DNA of 64,000 nt from Patagioenas fasciata (GCF_037038585.1 NC_092520.1:2199001-2263000); one strand, 5' to 3'. Shown: positions 1 through 14,700, counted from the first letter of the stretch. Made by a program: numbers and translations. The notes: generated by a model not told the origin, from the sequence alone.

Positions 1-27
1 CTGAAGCCCTGGGGGGACATTATTGTA

Positions 28-90
28 GAATCATAGAATAGTTTGGGTTGGAAGGGACCTTCAGAGGTCATCTAGTCCAACCCCCAATGT
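28..90 (-). mobile_element. CR1 LINE 3' tail fragment
   Basis: Typical reversed CR1 end: agaatcatagaat..., then ttgggttggaagggacc and a short body. Confidence 0.8.
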
Positions 91-104
91 CTGTCAATGT
101 CTAT

Positions 105-405
105 AGATCCGTGAGAGGCGGCAGTAAGGGCAGCAGAAGCAGGTTCTTCTCAGTGGTGCCCAATGACAGGACGGGGGACAATGGACACAAACTGAAACAC
201 AAGTTTCGCTTACCATAAGAATAAAGCCTTTTACTGGGAGAGCGATGGAGCCTGGCGCAGGTTGCCCAGGGAGGTTGTGGAGTCTCCATCCTTGGAGATG
301 TTCAGAACCCAACTGGACATGGACTTGGCCACATTTCTCCTGGTGACCGTGCTTGAGCAGATGGGTTTGGTCTCCAGAGGTCTTTGCCAACCTCAACCAT
401 TCTGT
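105..405 (+). mobile_element. CR1 LINE fragment
   Basis: Contains the CR1 ORF2 C-terminal signature (aggttgcccagggaggttgtggag region) in an older, diverged copy. It lies head-to-head with the preceding fragment. Confidence 0.75.
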
Positions 406-2731
406 TAGCAAACGCTGAAGAAGCTGATGTATTTCATTAAATAGCTTACAATCTTCAAAATCTATAAAAACTACTTGGGACGACCTTTTGGTGTACCTTG
501 ACTATAACAGCTTAAATTGGCTAATTAATCACGTTTTCAAGCCTCAATTTTTGTCACTCACTTTGAGATTCATACGTCCCACGTCCCCTCTGCCTCCTCT
601 CCAGCCATCTTGAAGCACTTGGAAAAGCATCGTAGATGTTGGTGTAAAACCAGATTTTGAGCTCGAGATGCGCTACTGGTTGTGAGACTTCGCTAAGTGT
701 GATTTCTTTCTTTACATTAAAACAGTTGCCTGGTGAAAGTCTTGGAAGGCAGATAGGTGCAGCAGATGGGAGGCTTTGTTTGAGGATTCAGCCAGCCAAG
801 AAGAAGAAGAAAGAACGAACATATTCATGGTGAGATGCTCAGCCTGATTTGTAAGAAAATAAGCACGTTCACGTTTCTCCCAAGGAAGATGGAACAACCT
901 AAGGATCAAGACAAAAGGATGTTGTGGAAAAGGAGAAGCAGATTGTGGCTATATCTTCTCCCACATCGGAAAAATTGTTGGCCCTGAGGGTGGTGAATAA
1001 TCAGTAGATTTTTCTTAGCTTGTCTTAGTCCCCATGTCCAGTTTGCTGGACCACAGATGCCCATGGCAGGGCAGGAAAATGGGGCTGGCAATGCCACGTG
1101 TTGTCGTACCCGTATGTGACAGCCCAAAATCTTCCAACACTACTGATTCTTTCACTTATGAAAGTTTACTGATTTGTGGCCGGAAGGTTCTAAGTTCTAA
1201 TTTCTTGTTTCCACAAATGCCCTGATGCCAAAGTATATGTATATATATATGAAATTTTCCATTGGCGTATCTTAACATAATTTAATTAACACCCTTTTAG
1301 AAGAACTAGAGCAGCTACTCTTGTTGGGAAACTGTTTCCGTCCTCAGAAAACTTCTAACTTGTTGGTTTGTGTTTTGGAAACATTAAGATCTCGTCTTCA
1401 TCTGCAAGTCTAAACACAAACTGCTGGAAGGTAAAATGAAGAGAACAGTGAGAACCTCAAGATTTTGATTATCCCTGCCAGGAATAGAGGAGGGAGCTAC
1501 AGGGTTTGCTGGGGACGAGGAGGATTTGATTTGATTTTTGAGCTTTGAATCACCGGCTGGCATCAGCTTAGTGAAACCCAGGAGCCTCTGAGCCACACAA
1601 GGGGAACCAAAGTGTTTCTGAATCAAGCTCAACTTCTTTTTATTCAACTGAATCCATCACCAGATGGGTGTTTCTGAATCTTTCACCGGTGAATAGAAAA
1701 TCCGGTGGCCGGGAGCGTGGATTAACGGTGTAACGCACACGTCTGTGCGCGAACGTTGAATATGGCTGGAGTCGTTCAAGGCTATGAGTCTCTAATAAAG
1801 ACAAGCAGCGTTAAATAATTAGAGGATGTTTTGGCCTCTCCACTCGTGTAGAAATCAGTTGTTTTTATCCAAGATTGAGGACAATAGGATGAAGCTCTCG
1901 TCTGCCAACACAAAGGAGCAGGATGTCGGGTTTGACGCCGCCGCTGCGACTGTTTCGGTGCTGTCGTCCTGTTTGGAAGGAGCCAACACTCCCAACGACC
2001 TTTCTGAGTCACCTTCGTTCAGAAACCATTTCTGTGGCCACACAGCAAAAATCAAGTAAAGGCCGTTTTTTCTATCATTTTACGCATTCCCGCTGTTCTC
2101 CTAGGCCATAGCGTGCATCAGAGCAGCTGAGTAGCCTTATAGTATTTATGTTTGATCGCATAAGGATCACAGGTGATGCTCTGATCGCGTTTTCTTCCTC
2201 CCCAGCTGCATCCCAGTACGAGGACTGGTCTGGTTCCATTTGCACCGCTCTAACCCAGAAACTATAATGGGATGTTTTAAGCATCGATATCCGGTTGTGC
2301 AAACATTTATGGTTTCATCTCTTCTGCGCAGACTTAGAAATTTGGGGTCTCTGTCTTATGACCCATTTGTAAAATCTATAATGGTTGCATAAAGATGCTC
2401 TATATAAAGATGCTATACATAAAAATGTGTCTACCTGATGTTAGAGCACTAGCTAAACCAGCACAACTTTAGAGATAAATGTTGTTCCATTATTTAAATT
2501 CTATTCTGAATGCACATAAGCAATGAAACCAGTTAATGTGGCTGCTCTTTATCGCTGTGTGTTTCCCTTGGCTTAGCTCGTGCGCTTTTATTATCCTGGG
2601 GGGTGGAAAAATGCACCTTCTTAGCGGTGAAGATAAGTTCTGAGACAAGCCTTTTTTTCTTTTTTAAGCCTTATAATCTTTAAGTTTGATTACAATATAT
2701 TTTTCCCCCATTTTAAAGCAAGTATTAAAGA

Positions 2732-3410
2732 GAGCAGTGTAGGGGAAAGGGCCCTGGGGTCCTGGGGACAGCAGGGTGAGCGTGAGCCAGCACTGGGCCC
2801 TTGTGGCCAGGAAGCCAATGGTACCTGGGGTGGGTTAGAAGGGGGTGGTCAGTAGGTCAGAGAGGTTCTCCTGCCCCTCTGCTCTGCCCTGGGGAGACCA
2901 CCCCTGGAATATTGTGTCCAGTTGTGGCCCCTCAGTTCCAGAAGGACAGGGAACTGCTGCAGAGAGTCCAGCACAGCCACCAAGATGCTGAAGGGAGTGG
3001 AGCATCTCCCGTGTGAGGAAAGGCTGAGGGAGCTGGGGCTCTGGAGCTGGGGAAGAGGAGACTGAGGGGTGACTCATTCATGGGGATCAATATGGAAAGG
3101 GTGAGTGTCAGGAGGATGGAGCCAGGCTCTTCTCAGTGACAACCAATGATAGGACAAGGGGTAACGGGTACAAACTGGAACACAAGAGGTTCCACTTAAA
3201 TTTGAGAAGAAACTTGTTCCTGGTGAGGGTGTCAGAGCCTGGCCCAGGCTGCCCAGGGAGGCTGTGGAGTCTCCTTCTCTGCAGACATTCAAACCCGCCT
3301 GGACACCTTCCTGTGGAACCTCAGCTGGGTGTTCCTGCTCCATCGGGGGATTGCACTGCATGAGCTTTCCAGGTCCCTTCCAATCCCTAGCATTCTATGA
3401 TTCTGTGATA
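2732..3410 (+). mobile_element. CR1 LINE, 5'-truncated
   Basis: Runs from the reverse-transcriptase C-terminal region ([10 protein letters not shown]-like) to an attctatgattctgtga tail. Confidence 0.9.
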
Positions 3411-5639
3411 ATTGAACTATTGGGAGGTCTGATGGGTTAGAACAGGATTTTGCGAGGGTTTAAACAGGACGTTTTGGCACCAGGGCTGTGACGTGTCCCC
3501 AGGGAGGAGGCAGACGCCGCCATGAACCTGATGCCCACCGGGGCAGTCGGTCTGTTTGATTTCCTTACCCCGCCGTGAACTTTTTCATTTCACGCCGACG
3601 TGTTTGAGCAATAAAAACGCTCCCTCAACAAAACGTGTGCGATGGATCTGCCGGGTTGTATCCCTTAATTTTAGCGAGCTGGGAAAAGTAAATACCGCGG
3701 GTGTTTCCTTCTTGTTCATACCTGTTTCATCCCGAAGTTCGGGATGATGAGCGATGCTGAGCCAAGATGGTTTTTCAGGGCTTATTGTTTTATTCCGGTC
3801 GTTCCTTTTTCCATCCAGGCTCCTCCGACTGTACCACAACTTGCCCAGACTTGTGCTGCGCAGAAGCGAGCGGGAGCTCGACGGGATGAAAATAGAAAGA
3901 GTCGTTTGGGGAGTAACAAACTCCAGCAACGGAGGTTAAACTAGAACCCGGTGCCAAGAAGCTTTTTGGTTTCTGAATTCCCAAGGGGGACGGGAGGAAA
4001 TGGGAGCAGGATGGGGAATTCCTGCTGGACAGAACGGCCCGTCCGCTCCCAAATAGCGGCCTCGGGGAAGCTCAGAGCCTTAGGGTTCTGCTCGCTGCAG
4101 AACAATGGTTGGATTTCTCAAAGAGAAGCGCGACTTAGAAGAGTTCGGTTGGGGGTTCATTCTGTTACTGCATGGGGGAAATACAGCAAACCGAATGCTG
4201 CTGAACTTCTCTCCAGGTGTTTGTATCCGTTCACCAAGCAAACTGTCAGGATTCTTCTCTCCCTGATAACCATTTGCAGAGCAGACTTTCAGGAGACAAA
4301 ATTCTTAGGAAAATATAAAAAATGTAATGGAGTAGATGAGCAGGAGGGCTGGATCCAGCTGGGAACCTGCGCAGAGGCCCAACCGAGCATAGGAAACCAC
4401 AGACCTTGATATCTTTACATACCATTCACACCATGATTCAGTCCAATAGCGAAACTTCACTTTGGGGTCTTCTTGCTTCTCGTTGGATCTTTTTCTCTGA
4501 CTCCACATGGTCCTTTGTTTTGTTCAGCTGTTGACATTGTTTCTGGTCCATGGCCTTGCAGGTGCTGTTTTGTCTGGATAAATCCTTTCTTAGCAAAGTG
4601 CAAAATAGGCCTTATCTTGTAAGTGTTCAGTGAAATTCATGGTTGCTTTTGGTGAATATGAGCACAACTTTACAGCTTCAAATTTCAGCAAATCCAGCTT
4701 AGCAAGTAACATGAAGCAAAGAGTATATTAAAAATCATACAACCTTTTATCTCTAAATAATGCATTATAGTTAGTGTGCATCTACTTAAGCTAAATGGTG
4801 ATTCTGTGATTCATCCACTGACCTGTGAGTAGTAAAACCATCACCGGGCAGCTCACTTATTTAGCAGGGACAGCTCAAAGTGGCTCATCCAGGCTGTCGT
4901 ATTTGTAGAATGAAGCGGTTGACTCGTAGTCAAATCACACACAGTAGGAAAAGTCTGCACGACGCTCCCCGTGCCCACAAGTTATCGGGGTTTGGTTCCC
5001 CTTCTGCTTCCTATGGGTGTCCTGGAAGGATTTCTTGGCCTCGCTGCAGCTCGGGCCTTTCCCTCCTCTGGAACCTGAACCAAAGTGCTGCCGGTTCGGC
5101 TGGGAGGGCCGAGCGCACCCGCCACACTGCGGGATGGCAAACGGAGGAGTAAAAGTGTTATTTATATAGAAAATAATATTCTCAAGATGATGGTTTAAAC
5201 AGCAGGGTGTGGATTGGGGGTGTTGCTGCTCTCAGCCCGCATTTCCTGGGCGTCTGGCTGGAGCAGACGCGTTAAGCCTGGTTTTATTTCTAGGACTGAG
5301 GCTTCCTGTGACATCTCAGGGCTGTTACTTAACAACTGTGTTTACGTCCTAAATACTCCCCCGATGGCTCGTCGAGAGCTCTTGAGAATCTCCAGAGAAA
5401 CTCTAGAAGTGCACAATGGTGTTATTAGTACTTGGCCGCCCTCCTCCGAGCGTTCCTGTGTGTTCAACAGAGCTTTGGTAGCAGCAGCATCATATAAATA
5501 TATGTGCTGGAAAAAATGCTGCATAACCCCTGGTGCGGTCCCTGGAGAACTTGCTCATTTTGGGAAATAATGGACAAGCCAAATCCTCATACACTAAAAT
5601 GTATTTCCTTTTGTTGTTTATTTTCCCTTCTCTTTGCAG

Positions 5640-5716
5640 ACTTCATATTCAGAGCACCCATTAAATTAAGCAAACCGGGGGAACTCCGCGAAGAATACGA
5701 AAGCCAGCTAAGGAAG
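5640..5716 (+). CDS. RNF169: RNF169 coding exon 2
   Basis: 77 nt between a ctttgcag acceptor and a gtacgg donor. The first two bases complete a split Asp codon; the exon encodes FIFRAPIKLSKPGELREEYE and ends in phase 0. It is nearly identical to the human exon, with one extra Gln before LRK. Confidence 0.95.
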
Positions 5717-8700
5717 GTACGGTATTCGGCGTAATCATGGGGTTTCTTCCAGAATAAATTGGATTTCCTGCAGGAATGCCATCATGTCCATCAATAGATT
5801 TAATCAGTTTTCAGAGCCTTGATCTCTGGGATGCTGGTTTGTCTTTTTTCGTGCTCATTAGTTTACCTGCTGGGGAAAGGAACCTTTTCTTTTCATAATG
5901 GAAGTGTTTTCTTTGGGTTTTCACTCAACAGCCGTTAAATAGAAAAAAAATAACCTTGCTAAGTAGGAAAAGATTGTTGAAATGATATTTAAGGAAAATA
6001 ACTAGTCTGGGAAATGCAGATATGGGAGGAGACAATTAAAAGATGTGGAAGGGTCTTCTCTGCTGCCTGGATCCAGCGCAGAGCCTCAGGGGGCAGTGCT
6101 GGGCCGGGATTATTCAATATATTCGTCAGTGACTTGGATGAGGGAACAGAGTGACTGTCAGCAAGTTTGCTGGGGACACCAAGCTGGGAGGAGTGGCTGA
6201 CACGCCAGAGGCTGTGCTGCCATCAGAGACCTGGACAGGCTGGAGAGTTGGGCGGGGAGAAATGGAATGAACTAGAACAAGGGCAAGTGTAGAGTCTTGG
6301 ATCTGGGCAGGAACAACCCCAGGTTCCAGTGTAAGTTGGGGAAGGAGCTGTTGGAGAGCAGTGTAGGGGAAAGGGACCTGGAGGTCCTGGGGCCAGCAGG
6401 GTGAGCATGAGCCAGCACTGGGCCCTTGTGGCCAGGAAGGCCAATGGTACCTGGGGTGGGTTAGAAGGGGGTGGTCAGTAGGTCAGAGAGGTTCTCCTGC
6501 CCCTCTGCTCTGCCCTGGGGAGACCACCCCTGGAATATTGTGTCCAGTTGTGGCCCCTCAGTTCCAGAAGGACAGGGAAGTGCTGCAGAGAGTCCAGCGC
6601 AGCCACCAAGATGCTGAAGGGAGTGGAGCATCTCCTGTGTGAGGAAAGGCTGAGGGAGCTGGGGCTCTGGAGCTGGAGAAGAGGAGACTGAGGCGGGACT
6701 CATTCATGGGGATCAATATGGAAAGGGGGAGTATCAGGAGGATGGAGCCAGGCTCTTCTTGTTGACAACCAGTGACAGGATAAGGGGTAATGGGTACAAA
6801 CTGGAACACAGGAGGTTCCACTTAAATTTGAGAAGAAACTTGTTGGGGGTGAGGGTGTCAGAGCCTGGCCCAGGCTGCCCAGGGAGGTTGTGGAGTCTCC
6901 TTCTCTGCAGCCATTCAAACCCGCCTGGACCCCTTCCTGTGGAACCTCAGCTGGGTGTTCCTGCTCCATGGGGGGATTGCACTGCATGAGCTTTCCAGGG
7001 CCCTTCAACCCCTGACATTCTGGGATTCTGTGAATTAAAAGCGACACCGATGGGCAGTGTTACTATGGGTTATTAGGGTGAGTTTGTCCCTTTTCATTAA
7101 CTGGTCTTAAGAAACGCAAACACTTCTCTGGTCGAGTTGTCCTCCATGTAGTTTGCGCATAAAGTCTTGCAATTTGTGGCATTTTTAGCAACATTTGTTG
7201 AGAAATGCTTTGGACAGCAGTATAAGCCTTAAGCGGGCAGAAATCTTGTTTGTATAATAATCTAGTTTATTAATTAAACGTGCATCCCTGTATTTGGCAG
7301 TTTATATTTTTTTCACTCTAACATTCATGAGGAAACTCAAGGTATTGTTGGCGTAAAGAAATAAAGCTTTTTATGTAGATATTAGTCATAAACCTCGCTA
7401 GGGTTTTATAAATCTCCCCATAATAGCGAGCGGAAGACTTTCCATTATGATATCGGAGCAAATTCCTCCCGGATCCTGCTGGACTTGTCACTCGACGTCT
7501 TCAACCCAGAATTTCCCTTGGTTCTTCCAAGTGTCTCCAAACTGAAGCAAAACTGCATCTTCTGGAAGGATGAAACCATCTTTTCTCCCATGATCCATAA
7601 AATAATGTATAGGAGCATCACACCCATGCAGGACCAAGCAGGGAATTTGTCACCGCTTGCTAATCCCGATCACTCCCTTAAACCGACTTTAAGCGTGATT
7701 TATATAAAGTGCAACGAAGCACATTTGAAGCAGCTGAAGAGGTTTTTTGCATCTATTGCTTCAGGGAAAAAAAGGTACCATGTTCAGTCCATTGCCAACA
7801 CTTCTCACCTCCCCACAAAAAGGCAATATTTTACCATATTTCCGGCATTTTGGGACATGGTTTTTACCTCATTCCTGTTCAGGCTGCTGCCTCCCCCTTT
7901 CTACTCACCAGACAGATAAGATTTGTTGCCCGTCTCAACTTAAATTCACTTTTTATGACCCTCGTTTTAACGAGCTGGGGGATTTTCTGAGTCATCACCC
8001 AAGAGAAAAGGGCGACGTGATTTTTGTTGACAACCGACGATACGCTCGCGGTGTTTCCATACCCCCTAAAAAGCCTCACTCGTCCTTATTAAACCGTCTT
8101 TCTATCGTGAGCCGTGTTATTGCTCATAACCACACGCAAACAGGAGGGAAACTCCTACCTGGGGCATGTGCTGACGTGCAGCTTTCCAGCCAGCAAACCC
8201 AGACGGTTTATTGAGCAAAGAGAAGATACCAAACGTGAGCTCAGCGCATTTCTTACGCCAATTAAATGAGCGATTGCTTGTGGAGTGTTTTTTCCTGCAG
8301 CTCCAAAAGGCTACGGACAAGTTAAAATACATTATCTGATAATCACACACCTGATGATGCTGCATCCAGGATTTCAAAGGTGCTACTTAGATAACATAAG
8401 ACGCTTCTTCATGTTTCGTAGCAGCTCATTTCAGTTTCTCGTCCTCGCGTCCCAGCGCAATATTGCCACGTTTGTAAGTAAATCCTGCGGGAGATAATTT
8501 CCATTAGGCTACTTGAAATGATTTTAATTAGTAAAAATATCACCATTAGAATTAGCTTTTATTTGCAACCTGAACTCCGCACCTGAATTTTCGTATCCCG
8601 TTCATTAGGAATCCTGTTGTTGCTTTTGCCACTGTCAGCAGAGCTTGTGTTTGCACCTCTCATTAACGGTGCCGTGTCCTGGCCTAAAATCCTTAAATAT

Positions 8701-11700
8701 TCCCATGCCCTGGCCTAAAATCCTTAAATATTCCCATGTCTTGTTCCATACGCTTGTGCCTTTAGATTTGAGAACTGAGAATTGTATAAGTTAGGCAAAA
8801 CCAGTGAAGATTTCCATGTGAGAAATACAGAAGGGACACAAGTGCTGGGCAGTATCTCAGCTGGCCAAAAAGAGTCGTCTTTATGATAAATCTTGATGTT
8901 AACTTGTTTTTAAGATGATACTTTCAGAAGTCTCTTTAAATATCGTTCGTGAAACACACAGCGGACTGTTCATCATGCGGCCGCAATCTGCATTAGTCAG
9001 ACCTTGTGTTGTCGTTACTGCCTGAGATTATTAATAAATCAGGAATTTCAAGGTGATACATCTTAAAACGATTCTCAACAAGAAGTCAGACAAGTCAGAA
9101 AATATTTGCTAATCACCCAACTTAGCCAATTGGGGGAATTTTCCTGGTTTCTGCCTTCTCTCTTCATCACCTCTGGGGGTTGGGGTTCAGTAGCATTTGT
9201 GTTCTTCCCAGCCTGAAAATCATGATATGATTTTGTGGAATTCATCATGAACTCTGTTTTCTTTGTCATCCGCATGCCCATGCTTTTTATTTCCCCACCT
9301 TGCAGCAGAGAAGATAAATACTAAATATTTTTGGAAGGATGAGTTGTTTCAACGCTGCCGTGAATTTTCCTGGGGGGGTCCCACAGCAAAACTGTCTCAG
9401 AAATCGAGGGGGAAATGACACCGTGTGAGAAGAGAGGGAGTGTAACAGAGCAGCTTTTTAAACAACTGGGGTGTCTACACCCAAACGTGAGGAATAAACA
9501 GAATGATTTGGTTTCTTAGTGCTTGTCCCGAGCAGTGATTCATCGGCGTGACAGAGATCTATCAGTCAAAGGTCACGCTTGTTGGCCCAGAATTATGCAC
9601 AGGGGTTGGGTGGAGGAAGAAGGAAGAACTAGGTGTATATACGTATATATTTAGAGTATTTATGGCCTTCGTGCCGTCTGAAGTTGAAGAAGAGGTGAGA
9701 GACAAGCTAAGGGAGAAAGGAGCAGGGCGATGTCCTAGGATGGCACTGTCTGAGGTACGTACGGCAGAGAAAAGGGGTGGAAAGGAGGGTGGAATCATGG
9801 AATCATAGAGTAGTTTGGGTTGAAGGGACCTTCAAAGCTCATCCAGTGCCACCCCTGCCATGAGCAGGGACATCTTCACCAGCTCAGGTTGCTCAGAGCC
9901 CCGTCCAGCCTGGCCTGGGATGTCTCCAGGGATGGTTCATCCACCACCTCTCTGGCCAACCTGAGCCAGGCTCTCACCACCCTCAGGGCAACAGTTTCTT
10001 CCTGATGTCTGGCCTGAGTCTCCCTCCTTTAGTTTCAAACCATCACCCCTTGTCCTATCACAACAGGCCCTGCTCAAAAGTCTGTCCCCATCTTTCTCCT
10101 CGGCCCCTTTTAAGTCTGGAAAGGCCGCACTAAGGTCTTCCCAGAGCTTCTGTTCTCCAGGCTGATCCTGTGGTTCGGGAACAAAAGATTCTGCAGGGAG
10201 AGCCTGACCAGGAGAAGCTTGTGGAGACTAAAGATTGATCTTGGTTACTTAAAAGGGATGGCTACGTGCTAGATTGTGCTTTTCGGAGGGAGGGAAGGAA
10301 GGAGAATCATAGAATCACAGGATGGTTTGGGTTGGAGGGACCTTCAGAGCTCCCCCAGTGGCACCCCTGCCATAGCAGGGACATCTTCACCAGCTCAGGT
10401 TGCTCAGAGCCCCGTCCACCCTGGTCTTTCTTGTTCCCCACTCTCCATATTAATGGAGTTCCACACGCTCCAGGATGGGCAGTGGATCTCATGGGAAGGT
10501 CCAGTAGTGCAGCATGTCGACAAAATAATGTGTCTACTGTGTTTAGCTCCATTTGAAGCCTAAAACTGAAATGCCATAGCTTGCGTGACTTTATTTGCAG
10601 TGTGATTATCTACAAGTAGACAAAAGCTTTTGTCTCTGTGTTAGAGGAGAGTGTGGCGGAGAAATCTTCGTCAAACCCTGGACCGTTCGCTGTTTGGCAA
10701 AGGGGAAAATATCCACAGTATTTGTGTGGAGAGCACGAACGTGAAAGCGCTGTAGGAACAAACCGGTTTTCACATTGTTGCTGGAGAGAGGAACAGAGAA
10801 ATGACGACGCCAAATTCAGCGCTGTGGCCAGACTCTTGGAAAATCGCTTGTTGGCAACCAGGCGTAGGACTTGAAAACATGTTAACCACGCTGTCTCTTT
10901 TTGTCGTTATTTCCAGCTGAGAGAAGAAAAACTACAAGAAGAAAAAGCTTCCGAGGATCTGATTCACAAGTTCGTTCTCGATGACATGGAAGGAGGCAAA
11001 AGAAAAACGGAAGAACAGCAGAAAAAAGATGAATCTTTAGTGCTCAAAGTGAACCAAGAGTGTGTAAGTAAGATTGTGTTTCCTTTTCTGTGTTGTAGGC
11101 ACTGGCGGGTGAAACGCTGCTAAGGCTCAGTCCTGGAGCAAGAACTGGTTTTTGTAAGACCTTGACCCTGTTCCTGCCCGTTGAGTTTCCATCCTTGGAC
11201 ACAGGGAGCTTTTCTAGGACTAATTAATTGATTTTGTCGTAGCCCTTGAAGGCGGCGAGTGAACAGATCATAATGTTAATGAGAACTGCCTTCTGAGGTT
11301 TGTGGATGTTCTCCTAAACGTTTCTGGCCCCTTTTTACCCCCTTTACTGGTGGTTGAAGGTGCAGCGTTTCCAAACGCAGCCATTACATCTGCAGAGGCC
11401 ACCGCTGTGCTTTGCGCATCCTCAGTCTTCATATCTCCATCAGTTTTCCACAGCGTATGATACTGTAGCCCAACAGATTCTTCACACTGAGCTTGGCCTG
11501 TTTGTCGTTTCAGTCGTGAAGCTCAGCAGGAAACGCGTTTTAGTATTTAAAGACTGATGGGCTGACGCGTGGCTACTGAATAACATCCGTAGTACCTTTC
11601 TTGTAGGATTTTCTCCCCATTCCTCGATCAATAAATTAACTTTCCGCGCTGACTGACAGCTATACATAGGAACTCTATATTTATTTTTGCTTTATTTATG

Positions 11701-14700
11701 CTTTTGCCCAAATTTCTGAGCTATCACAGCTCCAGTGAAGGAGCCGCACGAGCAGTTGATGTCCTGTAGGTATAATCTTTTGGGATCTTGAATATCTTTA
11801 CAAGAAAGAGCTTTGTTTTCCAAGCGGTTCTTTTTGTCGTACGTGTCAGCTGACTCTCCCTTCATTGGCTTCAGTTTCCTGAACGTCTCTCGGATTCGGA
11901 GAACGAAGAACCGTTCCAGGGCAAGCAAACGCATCGCTCGGCTTTTGTTTCCAAGACCAGCGCCTACTCCTTTGCTTTCCTTTCAGGGTAAGATGCTGAG
12001 GTTTTATTTAAACTGATTAATGTCCCTTACAGATGGTCTTTTGACTCTTGTTCTAAACATACCTGAGATGCTTTAAATTAAAATGGTTGTCCCGATCGAA
12101 AATAAGCAATATTTTTAATGGAATTTTAGAACTGATTGGTAGAATGTAGCGCCCGATGACCTGTTCTAAAACACTGGAATTAACAATGTTCATCCCACGA
12201 GGCAGAAAAATCATCGCCTGTAGATTTAAATGACAGAAATCATTAAAATATAGAATTCCGTGCGATGGACCCAAGAGCGCCGGATCTTTCTCCAGCACAG
12301 ACGCTCAGAGTTCGCATCAGCCCCAAAACTGCTCAGTGAAAACCATCGCGCTGGAATAATGAATCGCGTTTACGCTCGGGAAGCGCGGAGGTTTCTGTAG
12401 CGTCATCGTTAGCTCTGACCTCAGTTAATTACGAGGCGGAGGCGTCGTGTTTATGAACACAGCCCGGGGCGCTGCGGCACATCCAAAATTCCTGGATCCC
12501 TTTACCCCGAGGGTGTAGGAGGAATCTCTTCCAGAGGAAAGATGCCAAGGACGCTGCCTCCCCCACAGGTACCTCCTGCCAATGCCATTGGGCTGGTTGT
12601 TCTTGCTCCCTTTTTTAACCCCTGTGCTTTTCAGGAACCTGACCAAGGTGGAAAGGAGCCGGAGCTGCAACGACACCATTCAGGAGAGATCAAAGAGCAG
12701 GCAGAGATCAGCCCCAGCCAACAAAACAAAGGTACCGGCTGCGTCGGGAAACAAAAGGTTTCCATGTATAAATGTTCTTATCTGAGGTTACACAGCGCCG
12801 GTAATCTGGAGATATGAAATAACCGTGTTTGCGGCGCTGCGGGTGCTGCGTTATCACCACGGGGCCAATCGCTTCCTCGCAGCTCACAATAAAAACCTCC
12901 CGGGTTAGAAATTACCGAGTTGTTTGTTAGCACTGGAGGATAATTGGAAGTTGGAAGGATACTCATCGTGCTGTTGTTTTCTAATTGATTTGCTTTTCAA
13001 GGCTGAATCCCCCAGCAGAATAAAGAAAAATCTTTTAGAAGTTGAGAAAAAAATCCTTTCTTTCTCCCCCTTTTCTCTCCTTTCTGAAACTGTTTAAACA
13101 GAGCAAAACTCACTGCTGTCCAGGTGTTGGGACACTTTCTTTTGCACTTCCACCTGATGGGAAGAGCTGCCCTGGTCGTGTTTATCCTCACATCCAGCAA
13201 ACCAAGTGAATTCACCATCTGTTTTCCCCATGTGCTGGGCCCTGGGGAGGCCAGACCTGAAATCCTGGGGGCAGTTTTGGGCCCCTCACGCCAAGAAAAG
13301 CCTTGAGGTGCTGGAGCGAGTTGAGAGAAGGGAACGGAGCTGGGGAAGGGGTTGGAGCACAAGTGTGATGGGAGCAGCTGAGGGACCTGGGGGGTTCAGC
13401 TGGAGAACAGGAGCTGAGGGGAGACCTTCTGATCTCTGAACTGCCTGAAAGGAGCTTGGAGCCGGGGGGGTCGGGCTCTGCTCCCCAGGAACAAGCGCCA
13501 GGAGCAGAGGAAACGGCCTCAAGTTGCGCCAGGGGAGGTTGAGGTTGGATGTGGGGAACAATTTCTTCCCCAAAGGGCTGTGGGGCATTGGAACAGGCTG
13601 CCCAGGGCAGTGCTGGAGTCACCATCCCTGGAGGGTTGGACAGACGGACATGAGGTTCTCAGGACATGGGGCAGTGCCAGGGGTGGGAAATGGTTGGACT
13701 CGATGATCTTGAGGGTATTTTCCAACATAAATGGTTCTATGGTATCTTCATTCACAGTATATCAAGCCCTGCAGTGTCAGCCCTCAGGGCACAACTTCTT
13801 AAACCATCAGCTCCGAGAAGTTCCTCAGCAGGACGCAGACTGAATATTGCTCGTTCAACAAATATCTCATTAATCCATCATGCTAACTGCGTTCTGTGTG
13901 TCCTTGCATTTCATTTCCTAAATCATGCCCAGGCCCTGCTGTTTGTAACAGAAACCTTCAAGCTCTGATTTGGGCTCATTTGGGCTCACTCCCAGGGCAG
14001 TGCTGGAGTCACCATCCCTGGACGGTTGGACAGACGGACATGAGGTTCTCAGGACATGGGGCAGTGCCAGGGGTGGGTTAACAGCTGGACTCGATGATCT
14101 TGAGGATCTTTTCCAACCAAAATGATTCTGTGCTTCCATGCAGGTCCCCCCCATCACCAGCACGTCAACGCCGCTGGTTGGAGTTTTGTCGTCCACCCAG
14201 AACAACCGCTGCCTCTCGGCCCCGGACCTGACAGCGGAGAAGCGCCCGGTTCTCAACCCCGTTTCGTCCCTCTCGGCCCTGCACAAGCCAGAACGATCCA
14301 TCAGCCCCGAGAGCAACGACAGCATCTCGGAAGAGCTCAACCACTTCAAGCCAATCGTCTGCTCCCCGTGTACTCCTCCCAAGAGGCTCCCCGACGGCAG
14401 AGTCCTGAGCCCTCTCATTATCAAATCCACCCCAAGAAACCTAAACCGGAGCCTGCAGAAACCAACCACCTACGAGGCCAGTCCTAGAATACTGAAAAAA
14501 TGGGAGCAGATATTTCAGGAGCGCCAGATCAAAAAGACTCTCTCGAAAGCGACTCTTACGTCCTTGGCTTCGGAGCCTGGGGAAGACGTTTTAGTTCCTG
14601 ATGTCACCATCTCCAGCACTTGCGCTAAAGAGCAGCCGCAAATTCCGGACGATCACCTTGCGCCTGACAGCACAGCGGACGCTCGCCCCGAGCTGGATTT

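Larger units (their letters stand above)
1..5639 (+). other. RNF169 intron 1 (partial)
   Basis: Contains CR1 fragments at 28-90 (-), 105-405 (+) and 2732-3410 (+). The rest is AT-rich unique sequence, with a TA repeat near 1235. No exon is visible. Confidence 0.75.
5717..10916 (+). other. RNF169 intron 2
   Basis: Contains CR1 copies at 6055-7036 (+), 9791-10170 (-) and 10303-10432 (-), and a 31-bp direct duplication at 8678-8738. Otherwise AT-rich, with no gene seen. Confidence 0.75.

Noticed and set aside
7445-8497. Overlapping 86-155 residue frames in RNF169 intron 2
   Set aside because: No splice-site support, no recognisable domain, and several frames open at once.
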